Assembly: GCA_937139155.1 (NCBI GenBank)
Contig: CAKZPI010000039.1
Location: 1-44,691, forward strand
Origin: an uncultured Flavobacteriales bacterium
GTDB taxonomy: Bacteria > Bacteroidota > Bacteroidia > Flavobacteriales > JBLHRE01
Direction of reading: 5' to 3'
Length of the DNA stretch: 44,691 nucleotides
The notes under the pieces were generated by a model. The model was not told where the DNA came from, searched no databases, and worked only from the letters and a program-made list of their open reading frames with translations. Below, in pieces: positions 7,584-16,233 of the stretch. Each line of letters begins with the position of its first letter. The first letter of the stretch is position 1. Both the position numbers and the translations under genes were made by a program.

Positions 7584-8660
7584 TTGAAAACAGCAGTTGT
7601 CATTCTTAATTACAACGGAAAGCATTGGCTTGAAAAGTTTTTGCCTTCGGTACTTGAACACAGTTCAGGGGCAGAAATCTGGGTAGCTGACAATGCTTCT
7701 ACGGATGACTCCATTGATTTCTTACACCAATCTTTTCCAGAGGTAAACTTATTGGTAAATGCTCGAAACGGAGGATATGCCGGGGGGTACAACGATGCAT
7801 TGAAAGAAATTGAAGCCGAGGTTTATGTATTACTGAACTCAGATATTGAGGTCACCAAAAACTGGATTCCGCCCATCCTAGAAACTTTTAAAAACCACCC
7901 AGAAATAGCAGCCATTCAACCCAAGATTCGGTCGCATGCCCTAAAGGATCATTTTGAACATGCCGGTGCATCTGGAGGATACATTGATTTTTTAGGATTC
8001 CCATTTTGCCGTGGAAGGCTTTTTCATAAGGTAGAAACAGACTTGGGACAATATGAAAACCCTAGCTATGTTTTTTGGGCCACCGGGGCTTGCCTTTTTA
8101 TTCGGTCAAAAGACTTTCATGAAATAGGAGGATTGGATGAGCTATTCTTCGCCCATATGGAAGAAATTGACCTTTGTTGGCGTCTACAGAGGAAGGGGCG
8201 AAAATCAGCGGTTGTACCCTCCTCAATGGTTTATCACGTAGGCGGAGGAACCTTAAACACCCTAAGCCCGAGGAAAACCTTCCTGAATTTTCGGAACAAC
8301 CTCTTCATGCTCTATAAGAACCTTCCTAAGAAAGGATTCAAAAGGCTAATGTTTATTCGTTTAAGCCTTGACGGGATTGCGGGTGTTAAGTTTTTGATTG
8401 GGATGCAACCCCGACATTTTTTAGCCGTGCTTCGGGCACATGGCGAGTTTTACAAAAACTTGAAGGCCTTAAAAGTTTCCCGAAAGGCCATCCCTCATCA
8501 TCCTTCTTTTGATCAAATGGAAGGAATTTACATGAAAAGCGTGGTGGCTCAATTTTTCCTTTTCGGGAAGCGGAAATTTTCCGATTTGCCTGAAATTAAA
8601 ACCAATCTTCTTGAAAAGCCTTTAAACCAAGAAGGTAAGAATTCAGTCCGAAGCCACTAA
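7584..8660 (+). CDS. Glycosyltransferase family 2
   Basis: GT-A glycosyltransferase of about 358 residues. Visible are the nucleotide-sugar binding start VVILNYNGKHWL, the aspartates ADNASTDDS, the metal-binding stretch LLNSDIEV, and the acceptor/catalytic region FFAHMEEIDLCWRLQRKG. These match the rhamnosyl-/WcaA-like subgroup acting on surface polysaccharides. The start is uncertain because there is no ATG: TTG codons at 7563 and 7584 are candidates. I prefer 7584, since TATTTTTG at 7558-7565 looks like a Bacteroidota -7 box overlapping the first one. The 3' end overlaps convergent aroQ by 65 bp. Confidence 0.85.
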   Translation: MKTAVVILNYNGKHWLEKFLPSVLEHSSGAEIWVADNASTDDSIDFLHQSFPEVNLLVNARNGGYAGGYNDALKEIEAEVYVLLNSDIEVTKNWIPPILETFKNHPEIAAIQPKIRSHALKDHFEHAGASGGYIDFLGFPFCRGRLFHKVETDLGQYENPSYVFWATGACLFIRSKDFHEIGGLDELFFAHMEEIDLCWRLQRKGRKSAVVPSSMVYHVGGGTLNTLSPRKTFLNFRNNLFMLYKNLPKKGFKRLMFIRLSLDGIAGVKFLIGMQPRHFLAVLRAHGEFYKNLKALKVSRKAIPHHPSFDQMEGIYMKSVVAQFFLFGKRKFSDLPEIKTNLLEKPLNQEGKNSVRSH

Positions 8661-9021
8661 TACTTCCCGCGCAAGCGGCAGCAATCAAAGAATGTTTTCT
8701 GAAATCTTCACGGGCAACCGGATTGGAAATATGAATTTCAATCACGGGTAAATCAATGGCTTTTATGGCATCGTGTAAGGCCACAGAGGTATGGGTATAG
8801 CCTCCAGCATTGAATAAAATTCCATCTAAATTCTTCCGCCAATTATGCAGCTGATCAATGAGCTCACCTTCCACATTTGATTGGTAGTATGACAATTCAA
8901 TTTCCGGAAATTTCGACTTTAACTTTTCGAAATAAGATTCAAAGTCAGATTTCCCGTAAATGGATTGCTCTCGTATGCCCAACAGGTTTAAATTTGGGCC
9001 GTTCAATATCCCGATTTTCAT
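8596..9021 (-). CDS. aroQ: 3-dehydroquinate dehydratase, type II
   Basis: 141-residue type II dehydroquinase of the shikimate pathway (3-dehydroquinate to 3-dehydroshikimate), cytoplasmic dodecamer in the family. Motifs: NGPNLNLLG at the N-terminus, catalytic Arg/Tyr in REQSIYG, NAGGYTHTSVALHDAI, and EIHISNPVAREDFRKHS with the catalytic His. I start at the ATG giving MKIGILNGPN, which matches the family N-terminus; a longer in-frame ATG at 9084 would run into the divergent xerD gene. Only 19 bp separate the divergent starts. The 3' end lies inside the convergent glycosyltransferase gene. Confidence 0.95.
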   Translation of the reverse strand: MKIGILNGPNLNLLGIREQSIYGKSDFESYFEKLKSKFPEIELSYYQSNVEGELIDQLHNWRKNLDGILFNAGGYTHTSVALHDAIKAIDLPVIEIHISNPVAREDFRKHSLIAAACAGSISGFGLNSYLLGLKAFQEDWF

Positions 9022-9040
9022 AGGGTAAAAGTACAAATCC

Positions 9041-9940
9041 ATGAACTGGCAGCAAGCAGAAAAAGATTTTCTAGATTTCATCAAACTCGAACGGTCGCTG
9101 AGTCAAAATTCCATTGCCAGTTATAAGCGTGATTTACGCCGTTTTCAGGCTTATTTAACCGAAAACCACAAGGGTTTAGCCCCGTTAAAAATTGAAGGTA
9201 AACACATTCAAGGTTTTGTACAATCCATTCAAAAAGAAGGCCTTGCCGTCCGTACCCAAAGTAGAATGCTGAGTGGGATACGCTCGTTTTATCAGTATTT
9301 GGTTTATGAAGACTACCTAGATTCAAATCCGGCCAACCAGGTTGAAATGCCTAGACTTGACAAATCATTGCCAGAAGTTTTAAGCAAGGAAGAAATTGAT
9401 AAAATGGTGGGAAAAATTGATTTGTCTAAGCCTGAGGGTCATAGAAACAAAGCCATTTTGGAGGTTTTATATGGTTGCGGATTGAGGGTTTCGGAATTGA
9501 TTCAATTGAAACTTTCTGAAATTTACCCTAAAGATGGACTTATTAAGGTAGTAGGTAAAGGAGACAAGGAACGATGGGTACCCATTGCTGAGTACACTCT
9601 TAAAATATTAAATCAATACCTAGAAGGATCTAGGCTTCATCTAGACATTCAGAAGGGAAACGAAGATTTTGTATTCCTGAATAGAAGGGGGAAATCTTTA
9701 ACCCGGGCCATGATTTTCACAATTGTAAAGGCGGCTACTGAAAAGGCGGGTATTCGTAAAAACGTTTCTCCACACACCTTGCGGCATTCTTTTGCCACCC
9801 ACTTGGTTCAAGGCGGAGCAGATTTAAGAGCTGTGCAGCAAATGCTAGGACATGAAAGCATTGTAACCACTGAGGTTTACACCCACCTTAATACAGACGA
9901 CCTGGCGGAGGTGATGAAAATTCACCCCCGGGCTAAATAG
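9041..9940 (+). CDS. xerD: Site-specific tyrosine recombinase XerD
   Basis: 299 residues, normal XerC/XerD length, with an N-terminal SAM-like domain (about 1-90) and a catalytic domain. Catalytic residues visible: Arg149 in YGCGLRVSEL, Lys near 173-176 (VGKGDKER), His245 and Arg248 in HTLRHSFATH, His271 in MLGHES, Tyr280 in TTEVYTH. With XerC it resolves chromosome dimers at dif. The context is housekeeping (aroQ divergent), and it is unlike the phage-type remnant at 5109. XerC is not excluded, but the sequence looks XerD-like. The 3' end overlaps convergent macA-like by 8 bp. Confidence 0.9.
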   Translation: MNWQQAEKDFLDFIKLERSLSQNSIASYKRDLRRFQAYLTENHKGLAPLKIEGKHIQGFVQSIQKEGLAVRTQSRMLSGIRSFYQYLVYEDYLDSNPANQVEMPRLDKSLPEVLSKEEIDKMVGKIDLSKPEGHRNKAILEVLYGCGLRVSELIQLKLSEIYPKDGLIKVVGKGDKERWVPIAEYTLKILNQYLEGSRLHLDIQKGNEDFVFLNRRGKSLTRAMIFTIVKAATEKAGIRKNVSPHTLRHSFATHLVQGGADLRAVQQMLGHESIVTTEVYTHLNTDDLAEVMKIHPRAK

Positions 9941-11012
9941 GCTTTTTGATTTGATCAGAGGAAGAAAGGCCTGATTTCACTTCCACTTGAATACCATCGC
10001 TAAGGCCTAGTTCAACAAATCGCTTTTCAAAGGTGTCTTCCCCTGTTTCCACTTCAACAAAGGGTTTTCCGTCTTCAAATTGAACCAAGCTTTCTTCAAT
10101 GCTTAAAACCGATTCAGCCTTAGCCAAAACAATGTCTGCATTTGCGCTATAGCCTGCCCTTATAAAGTAATCTTCTTTTAGGTTAACCATGGCCTTGATT
10201 TCAAATTGGATGGCACCGTTTTCTTCTATCCCTTTCGGGGAAATGTACTCGAGTTTGGCATCAAAAACGGCCCCTTCAATGGCACCAATGCTCAAAACAA
10301 GGTCCATGCCTTCTTTCAATTTTCCAACTTCCGACTCATCAACCTTTCCTTCAAAAATCATTTCGTTCATATCAGCAATGCTGGCAACGGTAGTTCCATC
10401 GTTGAAATTATTGGCTTCAATCACAGAATTACCCTCCTCAACCGGAACATCTAGAACCATTCCTTTCACCGTGGAACGAATGATATTGTTTGAATTGCTG
10501 CCTTGCTTTTTGGACGCTCCTTCGCGAATGATTTGAAGATTGCTTTCGGCAGCGTTTAATTCCTCCTTGGCATTGTCAAAATCAAGTTGAAATCTTTGCC
10601 ATTCAGAGGCAGAAATTACGCCCTTTTCAAACAGATTTTTGTTCCGGGTATAGTCTTGTTTTGCATTGTCAAAGCCAAGCTGGGCTCGTTTCAACCGGTT
10701 CTCTGCATTGTTCAGGCTAATCATATCAGGTATGATTTCAACCTTGGCAATTAGGTCTCCTTTTTCAACTTCTTTTCCAGGCTCAACATAGATTTCTTGT
10801 ACAATGCCTGAAACTTGGGGTTTGATTTCAATTTCCTTTCGGGGAAGAATACTTCCGGTGGCAACCGTTTTCTTAACAATATCTGTTACCTGGGCTGTGG
10901 TAGTTTCATAGACCACTGGGTCTTCCTCTGATTTTTGGTAGAGGAAATAAAGGGTCCATACAAATAGTCCGGCCAGGATGAGGATTAAGAGAATTCTAAA
11001 AAACTTCTTCAT
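9933..11012 (-). CDS. Efflux periplasmic adaptor (MacA/HlyD family)
   Basis: 359-residue membrane-fusion protein. N-terminal anchor at about 6-24, a biotinyl-lipoyl half motif (ILPRKEIEIKPQVSGIVQEIYVEPGKEVEKGDLIAKV), a coiled-coil hairpin (about 100-170), the second lipoyl half and a beta-barrel. It would link the two inner-membrane permeases to an outer-membrane channel. It is the last gene of the four-gene ABC efflux operon, starting 2 nt after the second permease. No TolC-like gene is in the window. The substrate cannot be inferred. Confidence 0.88.
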   Translation of the reverse strand: MKKFFRILLILILAGLFVWTLYFLYQKSEEDPVVYETTTAQVTDIVKKTVATGSILPRKEIEIKPQVSGIVQEIYVEPGKEVEKGDLIAKVEIIPDMISLNNAENRLKRAQLGFDNAKQDYTRNKNLFEKGVISASEWQRFQLDFDNAKEELNAAESNLQIIREGASKKQGSNSNNIIRSTVKGMVLDVPVEEGNSVIEANNFNDGTTVASIADMNEMIFEGKVDESEVGKLKEGMDLVLSIGAIEGAVFDAKLEYISPKGIEENGAIQFEIKAMVNLKEDYFIRAGYSANADIVLAKAESVLSIEESLVQFEDGKPFVEVETGEDTFEKRFVELGLSDGIQVEVKSGLSSSDQIKKPI

Positions 11013-11014
11013 AA

Positions 11015-12283
11015 TTATTCAGTTCGTAAGGCTTCAACAGGTTTGATTCGGATGGCTCTTGAGGCAGGAATTAATCCCGCCAAGGTACCCCCCAAAACTA
11101 GGATGAATAAGGCAATTAGTACAATATTTATGTCAACGCTTGGGGCTGCAAAAAATCCAGCATCACTTCCTTCCATAAAGGATCCTACCAATTCTAATAG
11201 GCCAATGCCTAGAAGCACACCTCCATAGCCTGCAAGAGCGGTAAGGGTGATAGATTCCAGTAAAATTTGCGCGATAATGGTAAATGGAGTGGCTCCTAAG
11301 GCCCTTCTAACTCCAATTTCACGGGTTCTTTCTTTGATGATTACAAGCATGATGTTGCTGACCCCAATAACTCCGGCCAAGAGGGTCAAGCTTCCCACAA
11401 ACCAAGTAATGATTCGGATTCCGTTGAAAAGACCTGAGAATTTCTGAAATTCTTCTTGAAGATTGAAAGAGCCAAAAGCACGGTTGTCTTCAGGGTGTAC
11501 CTGATGCCTTTTACGCAGCACCGTTTTCACCTTTTCCTCAACCAAGGCTCCAGAAAACTCAGGTTTAGAGGTTAGGGCCAGCCAACCAATTCGATCCCCA
11601 TAATTAAAGGCTTGTTGAAAGGTGGTAAACGGAATGTAAATGGTTTCTGTATCGTCAATATTTGCGGGGTCATACGATTCAAATACCCCCACAACCATGA
11701 AATAAACCCCTGAAATCCGGATATAGTCGCCGATTGGATTTTCATCGGGTTTAAACAAAACCTGCCTTACCCGTTCTCCAATAATGCAAATTTTCCTTTT
11801 TTGCTCAAGATCCATGGGATTCAGGAAGCGGCCTTGTTTAATTTTTACGGGATCAATTTTTTTGATTTCCGGATAATCGCCATAAATATTGAAATTGGCT
11901 GATTCTAGTTTTCGAACCACCGTATTGGTACCTCTGAATCCGCCGAGCTGGTTTCTAGGGGCCAGGTATTCAATTTCAGGCACCTCTCTACGAATGGCTT
12001 CAACATCTGCATTTCGAAAGCTCACCCTTCTCCCAACTGCGAATCCGTTATAGGCTTTTGAGGTTGATCGAGACCAAATGAACACTGAATTAACAGCCCG
12101 ATCGCCGAAGTTTGACATGGCTCCTTTTTGAAGTCCGTTGCCCGCTCCAAGCATAATGATGAGCATGAAAATTCCCCAAAAAACTCCGAAGGCTGTTAAG
12201 AAGGTTCTGAGTTTATTTCTAGACAGGGTTTGAAATATTTCCGCCCATCGATCCGAATCAAATATGGTAAACCAACTAGGCAT
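11015..12283 (-). CDS. ABC transporter permease, MacB/FtsX family (second)
   Basis: 422 residues: N-terminal TM helix after [21 protein letters not shown], a large periplasmic MacB_PCD domain (about 50-270), then three FtsX helices with the coupling stretch [20 protein letters not shown]. It is paralogous to the preceding permease, so the transporter is likely a heterodimer. The start ATG overlaps the previous stop by 8 bases (ATGCCTAG), the same arrangement as at the ATPase/permease junction. Type VII ABC systems (mechanotransmission, e.g. MacB, LolCDE) have this topology. Confidence 0.88.
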   Translation of the reverse strand: MPSWFTIFDSDRWAEIFQTLSRNKLRTFLTAFGVFWGIFMLIIMLGAGNGLQKGAMSNFGDRAVNSVFIWSRSTSKAYNGFAVGRRVSFRNADVEAIRREVPEIEYLAPRNQLGGFRGTNTVVRKLESANFNIYGDYPEIKKIDPVKIKQGRFLNPMDLEQKRKICIIGERVRQVLFKPDENPIGDYIRISGVYFMVVGVFESYDPANIDDTETIYIPFTTFQQAFNYGDRIGWLALTSKPEFSGALVEEKVKTVLRKRHQVHPEDNRAFGSFNLQEEFQKFSGLFNGIRIITWFVGSLTLLAGVIGVSNIMLVIIKERTREIGVRRALGATPFTIIAQILLESITLTALAGYGGVLLGIGLLELVGSFMEGSDAGFFAAPSVDINIVLIALFILVLGGTLAGLIPASRAIRIKPVEALRTE

Positions 12284-13508
12284 CTCTCAAGGCTTCTATG
12301 GGTTGAATTTTAGCGGCTTTCATGGCGGGAAAAAATCCCGCAAAACCTCCGGCAATGACCAAGAGAATCATGGTTGAAACCGCCACTTTTAGGTCAACTT
12401 GAGGATATCTGAAAAAATCAGAAGGGGGTATATTGGCTGAAACGAATTCTAGGAGCCCCACCCCAAGTATTAACCCGAGATACCCTGAAACCGCTGTAAT
12501 CACAACCGATTCTTGAAGAATGAGGGAAACGATTGAATAGGGAGTTGCCCCAAGGGCTTTCCTTACACCTATTTCACGGGTTCTTTCTTTAACCACAATG
12601 AGCATGATGTTGCTTACCCCAACTATACCGGCAATAAGGGTTCCAATTCCAATGATCCAAATAAAGACCCGGATACCATTCATGAGGCCCATGAATTCTT
12701 GAAACCGATCTAAATTGTTTGAGAAATATATAGCCCTTTCATCGTCAGGATGAACTTGATGGATGGCGCCAAATTCCTTTTCCAGATCATCTTGCAATGC
12801 CAGGGATTCATCGAGGGTTAAATCTCCCAGGGTAAACATGAGTTGATCCATCCGATTGCCTCCATTGAAAACCTTTTGGGCGGTTGTGATGGGGAGGTAA
12901 ATCATCTCTGTTTCCCGCTCAGAGCCTTCGTCATTAAAAATTCCGACCACCTGAAAGGGGATATTGTAAATCTTAAAGTACTTCCCAATTGGGTTTTCGT
13001 TTTCAAAAAGCTCTTGGGCTACTTTTTTACCAATGGCAGCTGTTTTGCGAAATTGATCAACGTCTAATTGATTGATGAATCTCCCCTCCTCAATCAAGGT
13101 ATTTTCAAGATATTGATGATCTGGGTGAACAGAACGTATGGAGTAGTTTCCGAACTTATTTTTATAGGCTATGGTACCTGATCCATTGAGATAGAATCTT
13201 CCGGTAAGGTGCTCTACACCAAAGTTTTTAGCTTCCAGTCTATCGAAATCCTCCGTAGTAAACCTAATTCTTCGTCCGGGTTGAAACCCTTTGAAGGCAA
13301 GACTGGTTTGCCGAGGATAAATCCAGATGGAGTTCACTGCATCATCATTGAATTCATTTTGAACACCGTTTTGGAGTCCTTTACCCGACCCGAGCAAAAT
13401 GACCAGCATGAAAATCCCCCAGAAAACGGAAAATGCCGTAAGGGCTGTTCTCAGTTTATTTTTAGAAATGGTATGCCCAATTTCCGCCCATTTATCCAGG
13501 TCAAACAT
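12276..13508 (-). CDS. ABC transporter permease, MacB/FtsX family (first)
   Basis: About 410 residues from the internal ATG ([10 protein letters not shown]), chosen because it gives an 8-base ATGTTTGA overlap with the ATPase stop; an ATG at 13532 would add eight residues. Topology as its paralogue: one N-terminal helix ([18 protein letters not shown]), a periplasmic MacB_PCD domain, then three C-terminal helices with the conserved [19 protein letters not shown] loop that contacts the ATPase. Confidence 0.88.
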   Translation of the reverse strand: MFDLDKWAEIGHTISKNKLRTALTAFSVFWGIFMLVILLGSGKGLQNGVQNEFNDDAVNSIWIYPRQTSLAFKGFQPGRRIRFTTEDFDRLEAKNFGVEHLTGRFYLNGSGTIAYKNKFGNYSIRSVHPDHQYLENTLIEEGRFINQLDVDQFRKTAAIGKKVAQELFENENPIGKYFKIYNIPFQVVGIFNDEGSERETEMIYLPITTAQKVFNGGNRMDQLMFTLGDLTLDESLALQDDLEKEFGAIHQVHPDDERAIYFSNNLDRFQEFMGLMNGIRVFIWIIGIGTLIAGIVGVSNIMLIVVKERTREIGVRKALGATPYSIVSLILQESVVITAVSGYLGLILGVGLLEFVSANIPPSDFFRYPQVDLKVAVSTMILLVIAGGFAGFFPAMKAAKIQPIEALRDA

Positions 13509-14184
13509 TGACTTCGCGGGTTTCGTTAACAATCATTCCATCTTTCAAATGGATGATTCTTTGGGTCATATCGGCAATATCTTGTTCGTGGGTAACGATG
13601 ATAACGGTTATTCCGGACCTGTGGATTCCTTTCAGCACTTCCATCACCTCATAGGAAGTATTTGTGTCCAATGCCCCTGTAGGCTCATCGGCAAGGATTA
13701 CTTTCGGTTCAGTAATCAATGCCCGCGCAATTGCCACCCTTTGTTTTTGTCCGCCCGAGAGTTCAGAAGGTAAATGGTGGGCCCAGTCTTTGAGACCTAC
13801 TTTATCTAGGTAATCCATAGCCATTTCATTCCTTCGCTTTCGCGGAACTTTTTTGTAGTAAAGGGGAAGGGCTACATTTTCAAGGGCGTTTTTATACGTA
13901 ATAAGGTTAAACGACTGAAAAACAAAGCCTAGGAAAGCATTTCTGTATTGGGCGGCTTGGGTTTCAGAAAGTTGGTTCATGGAGGTTTGATTGAGGGAAT
14001 AATTTCCTGAATCAAAGGCGTCCAAGAGCCCAAGTATATTAAGTAAGGTTGATTTTCCGGAACCTGAGGAGCCCATGATGGAAACCAGTTCCCCCTCCTT
14101 AATGTGTAAATCAATTCCTTTTAAAACCTCAAGAGTCCCCCCTCCAACGGCATAGGATTTGCGAATCCTTTCTAATTCAATCAT
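13501..14184 (-). CDS. ABC transporter ATP-binding protein (LolD/MacB type)
   Basis: 227 residues, complete ATPase. Walker [12 protein letters not shown] (about 36-46), Q-loop in FVFQSFNLI, signature [15 protein letters not shown], Walker [13 protein letters not shown], switch His in IIVTHEQD. Sequence and length match the LolD/MacB-NBD subgroup, which pairs with FtsX-like permeases. First gene of the efflux operon; the sigma-factor unit lies 57 nt upstream on the same strand, so read-through is possible. Confidence 0.92.
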   Translation of the reverse strand: MIELERIRKSYAVGGGTLEVLKGIDLHIKEGELVSIMGSSGSGKSTLLNILGLLDAFDSGNYSLNQTSMNQLSETQAAQYRNAFLGFVFQSFNLITYKNALENVALPLYYKKVPRKRRNEMAMDYLDKVGLKDWAHHLPSELSGGQKQRVAIARALITEPKVILADEPTGALDTNTSYEVMEVLKGIHRSGITVIIVTHEQDIADMTQRIIHLKDGMIVNETREVNV

Positions 14185-14240
14185 GGAAAAAGGCTAATCA
14201 TTGTTTAAAAAATTTCCCAGGGGGTAGGAATGCCACAAAT

Positions 14241-14582
14241 TTAAGGATTTCTCCCCAGCCAACGGGTAAGAAATAGGTCCCAAGCCACGAAAATCCAAGT
14301 TAAGCAAATGCCCATGAAAATATAGTTGATGGGTAATCTTTCAAAATCAAATGAATAAAGGGAGGCTCCTTTGAAGGGATAAAATAAAGCCACGCCAAAC
14401 AGGCCAAGGATTAACCCTATGACCCAAACCTTTAAAACTTTGAAACTGGCCGGCTTTACCTGGCTTTGCAAGGAAATCTTATGCATTACCCTAGCAGAAA
14501 AATTAGAGGGCAAGCTTGGAGCCTTATTTTTTTTGAGGGCATTTTCTACAAATGCATCTCTGAATTCGTTTTCTCCATCCAT
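14241..14582 (-). CDS. Small membrane protein, possible anti-sigma factor
   Basis: 113 residues. A soluble N-terminal part of about 45 residues is followed by two TM helices (WVIGLILGLFGVALFYPF and a second around 85-105). Its start lies inside the sigma-factor gene (37-bp overlap), so it is translationally linked. Membrane proteins in this position are usually anti-sigma factors, but no zinc-binding HxxxCxxC motif is present and the domain is not one I recognise. The role is therefore inference from position and topology. Confidence 0.6.
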   Translation of the reverse strand: MDGENEFRDAFVENALKKNKAPSLPSNFSARVMHKISLQSQVKPASFKVLKVWVIGLILGLFGVALFYPFKGASLYSFDFERLPINYIFMGICLTWIFVAWDLFLTRWLGRNP

Positions 14583-15091
14583 GGTTCTGCAAGTTTCTTA
14601 AATTTTTTCCGACTTCTCATTAAGGCAACCTTCAAGGCGGAAATACTCATTTTTAAAATCTCTGACATTTCTTTAAGACTCATGTCCTCAAAATAGAATA
14701 GGTGTAAAAGCGCCCGGTCTTTTTCGGTCATTTGTTTTAGTAGGGGCTCAACCCAATCGTAATTAGAAAGGGGCTGACTTTCATCCATTTCAGGAATATG
14801 CTCTACTTCCATTTGAACGGGCTTCTTTTTTCTCAGGAAGTCTAGGGCTTTTCGATAGGCAATTTGATAGACCCAAGTTGAAAAAGAAGACTCGCCTTTG
14901 AAAGTGGCCAGGTTTTGATAGGCCTTCAGGAAACTGTCTTGAGCAATTTCTTCCGCCACCCCGGGGTCAAGAGACATTCTATAAAGCAGGGAAAAAATTT
15001 GACGCTTCGAGGAATCAACAAGTTCTTCAAAATAAGCTGTCTTACCTTGAAGGACCTTTTCTATAATCTCCCTTTCTTTTTCTCGATCCAT
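14546..15091 (-). CDS. ECF-type RNA polymerase sigma factor
   Basis: 181 residues with sigma region 2 (DPGVAEEIAQDSFLKAYQN, then FSTWVYQIAYRKALDFLRKKK) and region 4 (LKEMSEILKMSISALKVALMRSRKKF). There is no region 3, as expected for extracytoplasmic-function factors. The overlapping downstream membrane protein is the likely partner. A perfect 17-bp palindrome lies 32 bp upstream, between this gene and the divergent DUF6249-like gene. The target regulon is not visible. Confidence 0.92.
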   Translation of the reverse strand: MDREKEREIIEKVLQGKTAYFEELVDSSKRQIFSLLYRMSLDPGVAEEIAQDSFLKAYQNLATFKGESSFSTWVYQIAYRKALDFLRKKKPVQMEVEHIPEMDESQPLSNYDWVEPLLKQMTEKDRALLHLFYFEDMSLKEMSEILKMSISALKVALMRSRKKFKKLAEPWMEKTNSEMHL

Positions 15092-15122
15092 TTCTAAGCT
15101 TTAGACGCACGATTTGAAGAAT

Positions 15123-15139
15123 GGTTACAAGTTGTAACC
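15123..15139. promoter_or_regulatory. Perfect palindrome between divergent sigma factor and DUF6249-like genes
   Basis: GGTTACAAGTTGTAACC: 8-bp arms around a single G. It is centred in the 103-bp divergent intergenic space and is a candidate operator controlling one or both genes. Confidence 0.5.
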
Positions 15140-15194
15140 TTTTAGAACCTCCCACGTCAAAAGAGCAAAACCTAACATGTAAAATTAAAAGAAT

Positions 15195-15542
15195 ATGGGA
15201 GCAGAAGTCATCATTTTCGTAGCATTATTCGCGTCCGTTTTTGGAATTGGATACTTGTATTTCACCACACGACATAAAGAAAGGATGTCGCTGATTGACA
15301 AAGGTGCAGATGCCAGCATTTTTGAAATGGGAGCACGTAGAACCTATTGGGCCGTAAAAATTGCATTCCTGGCCATGGGCATTGGGGTTGGAATTTTCAT
15401 TGGAAGCGTACTGGAACAATTCACCCGCCTCGATGAGGAAGTGGCCTATTTCAGTATGATTTGCCTTTGTGGGGGACTTGGTCTTTTGGGCGGATTCTTT
15501 CTAGGTCGAAGTCTTTTGAAAAAAGACGAGAAGAAGGATTAA
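15195..15542 (+). CDS. DUF6249-like small membrane protein
   Basis: 115 residues with three hydrophobic segments: IIFVALFASVFGIGYLYF, AFLAMGIGVGIFIGSVL, and a glycine-rich LCGGLGLLGGFFLG. The motif YFTTRHKERMSLIDKGAD after the first helix is typical of DUF6249 proteins, common in Bacteroidota beside ECF sigma genes. Function unknown. It is divergent from the sigma factor and followed by a strong terminator. The ATG is preceded by an A-rich AAAAGAAT leader. Confidence 0.75.
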   Translation: MGAEVIIFVALFASVFGIGYLYFTTRHKERMSLIDKGADASIFEMGARRTYWAVKIAFLAMGIGVGIFIGSVLEQFTRLDEEVAYFSMICLCGGLGLLGGFFLGRSLLKKDEKKD

Positions 15543-15565
15543 GATTCTAGAATTATTCAAACAAG

Positions 15566-15604
15566 AAAAGGCAATCTGAAGAAGTTCCTTCAGGTTGCCT
15601 TTTT
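15566..15604 (+). terminator. Rho-independent terminator after DUF6249-like gene
   Basis: AAAAGGCAATCTGAAG and CTTCAGGTTGCCTTTT pair with one mismatch around a short loop, followed by a T run. It begins 24 nt after the stop codon. The A run upstream makes it potentially bidirectional. Confidence 0.8.
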
Positions 15605-15680
15605 TATAGGATCAATTCCGGGATTGGTTTTTTGGCCTTGGGAAATTGGCTTGGAGCATCCAGTCACCATCTCTCATCCT

Positions 15681-15863
15681 CCCCCCTACTGCCCGGGGCC
15701 TGCGACCCGCATGCCCCAATTCAAATTTCGGAATTTCAATCTTCCCAAATCGTTTATTAAACGTGTAAAAACGTTTAAACTCGCTTTTGCCTGGGGCATG
15801 CGGGCGCTTGTTGGAAGCTAAAAAAGAAAGGTGGGGCTATATATTCTAGTTCGTGGTTGGAAA
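15681..15863. repeat. 183-bp direct repeat, copy 1
   Basis: First of two copies, exactly 227 bases apart with about 5% substitutions and no indels. The unit has 13-bp inverted arms (CCCGCATGCCCCA / TGGGGCATGCGGG, 15706-15718 and 15792-15804) and, between them, several AAACG/CGTTT half-sites. It contains a short open frame whose peptide is shared only because the DNA is repeated. This is a non-coding structured repeat, REP/MITE-like in size; no known family is recognised. Confidence 0.75.
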
Positions 15864-15907
15864 GCGAGAGTAGGCTAAAGCAGAAAACATACTACCAAAG
15901 ACCCACT

Positions 15908-16090
15908 CCCCCCTGCTGCCCGGGGTCTGCGACCCGCATGCCCCAATTCAAATTTCGGAATTTCAATCTTCCTAAATCGTTTATTAAACGTGTAAAAACG
16001 TTTAAACACGCTTTTGCCTGGGGCATGCGGTCGCCTGTTGGAAGCTAAAAAAGAAAGTTAGGGCTAAATATTCTAGTTCGTGGTTGGAAA
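15908..16090. repeat. 183-bp direct repeat, copy 2
   Basis: Second copy of the 15681 unit. Both inverted arms are kept (15933-15945 / 16019-16031, one change next to the right arm). The spacer between copies (44 bp) and the sequence after copy 2 are unrelated. The 690 bases between the DUF6249-like gene and the next gene contain nothing else that I can identify. Confidence 0.75.
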
Positions 16091-16233
16091 ACCAGAGAAG
16101 ATTAAATTCATCACTCCATCTCAATCCGAAACTTTCCAGGTTTAGAGAATGTTATGGCATTTATCCTGGCAATATTCCCCACAAAAAAGTCCCATCATTT
16201 CCTTGGGGCTTTTTATCTAAGGGTCCAATTCTC

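Noticed and set aside
9041..9940. Mobile-element integrase
   Set aside because: Length, full catalytic set and housekeeping context fit chromosomal XerD/XerC; no att repeats or cargo surround it.
15624..16048. Two similar 63-65-residue open frames
   Set aside because: Their shared peptide comes from the duplicated 183-bp DNA repeat; no ribosome site, no family, and the frames cross the inverted arms.
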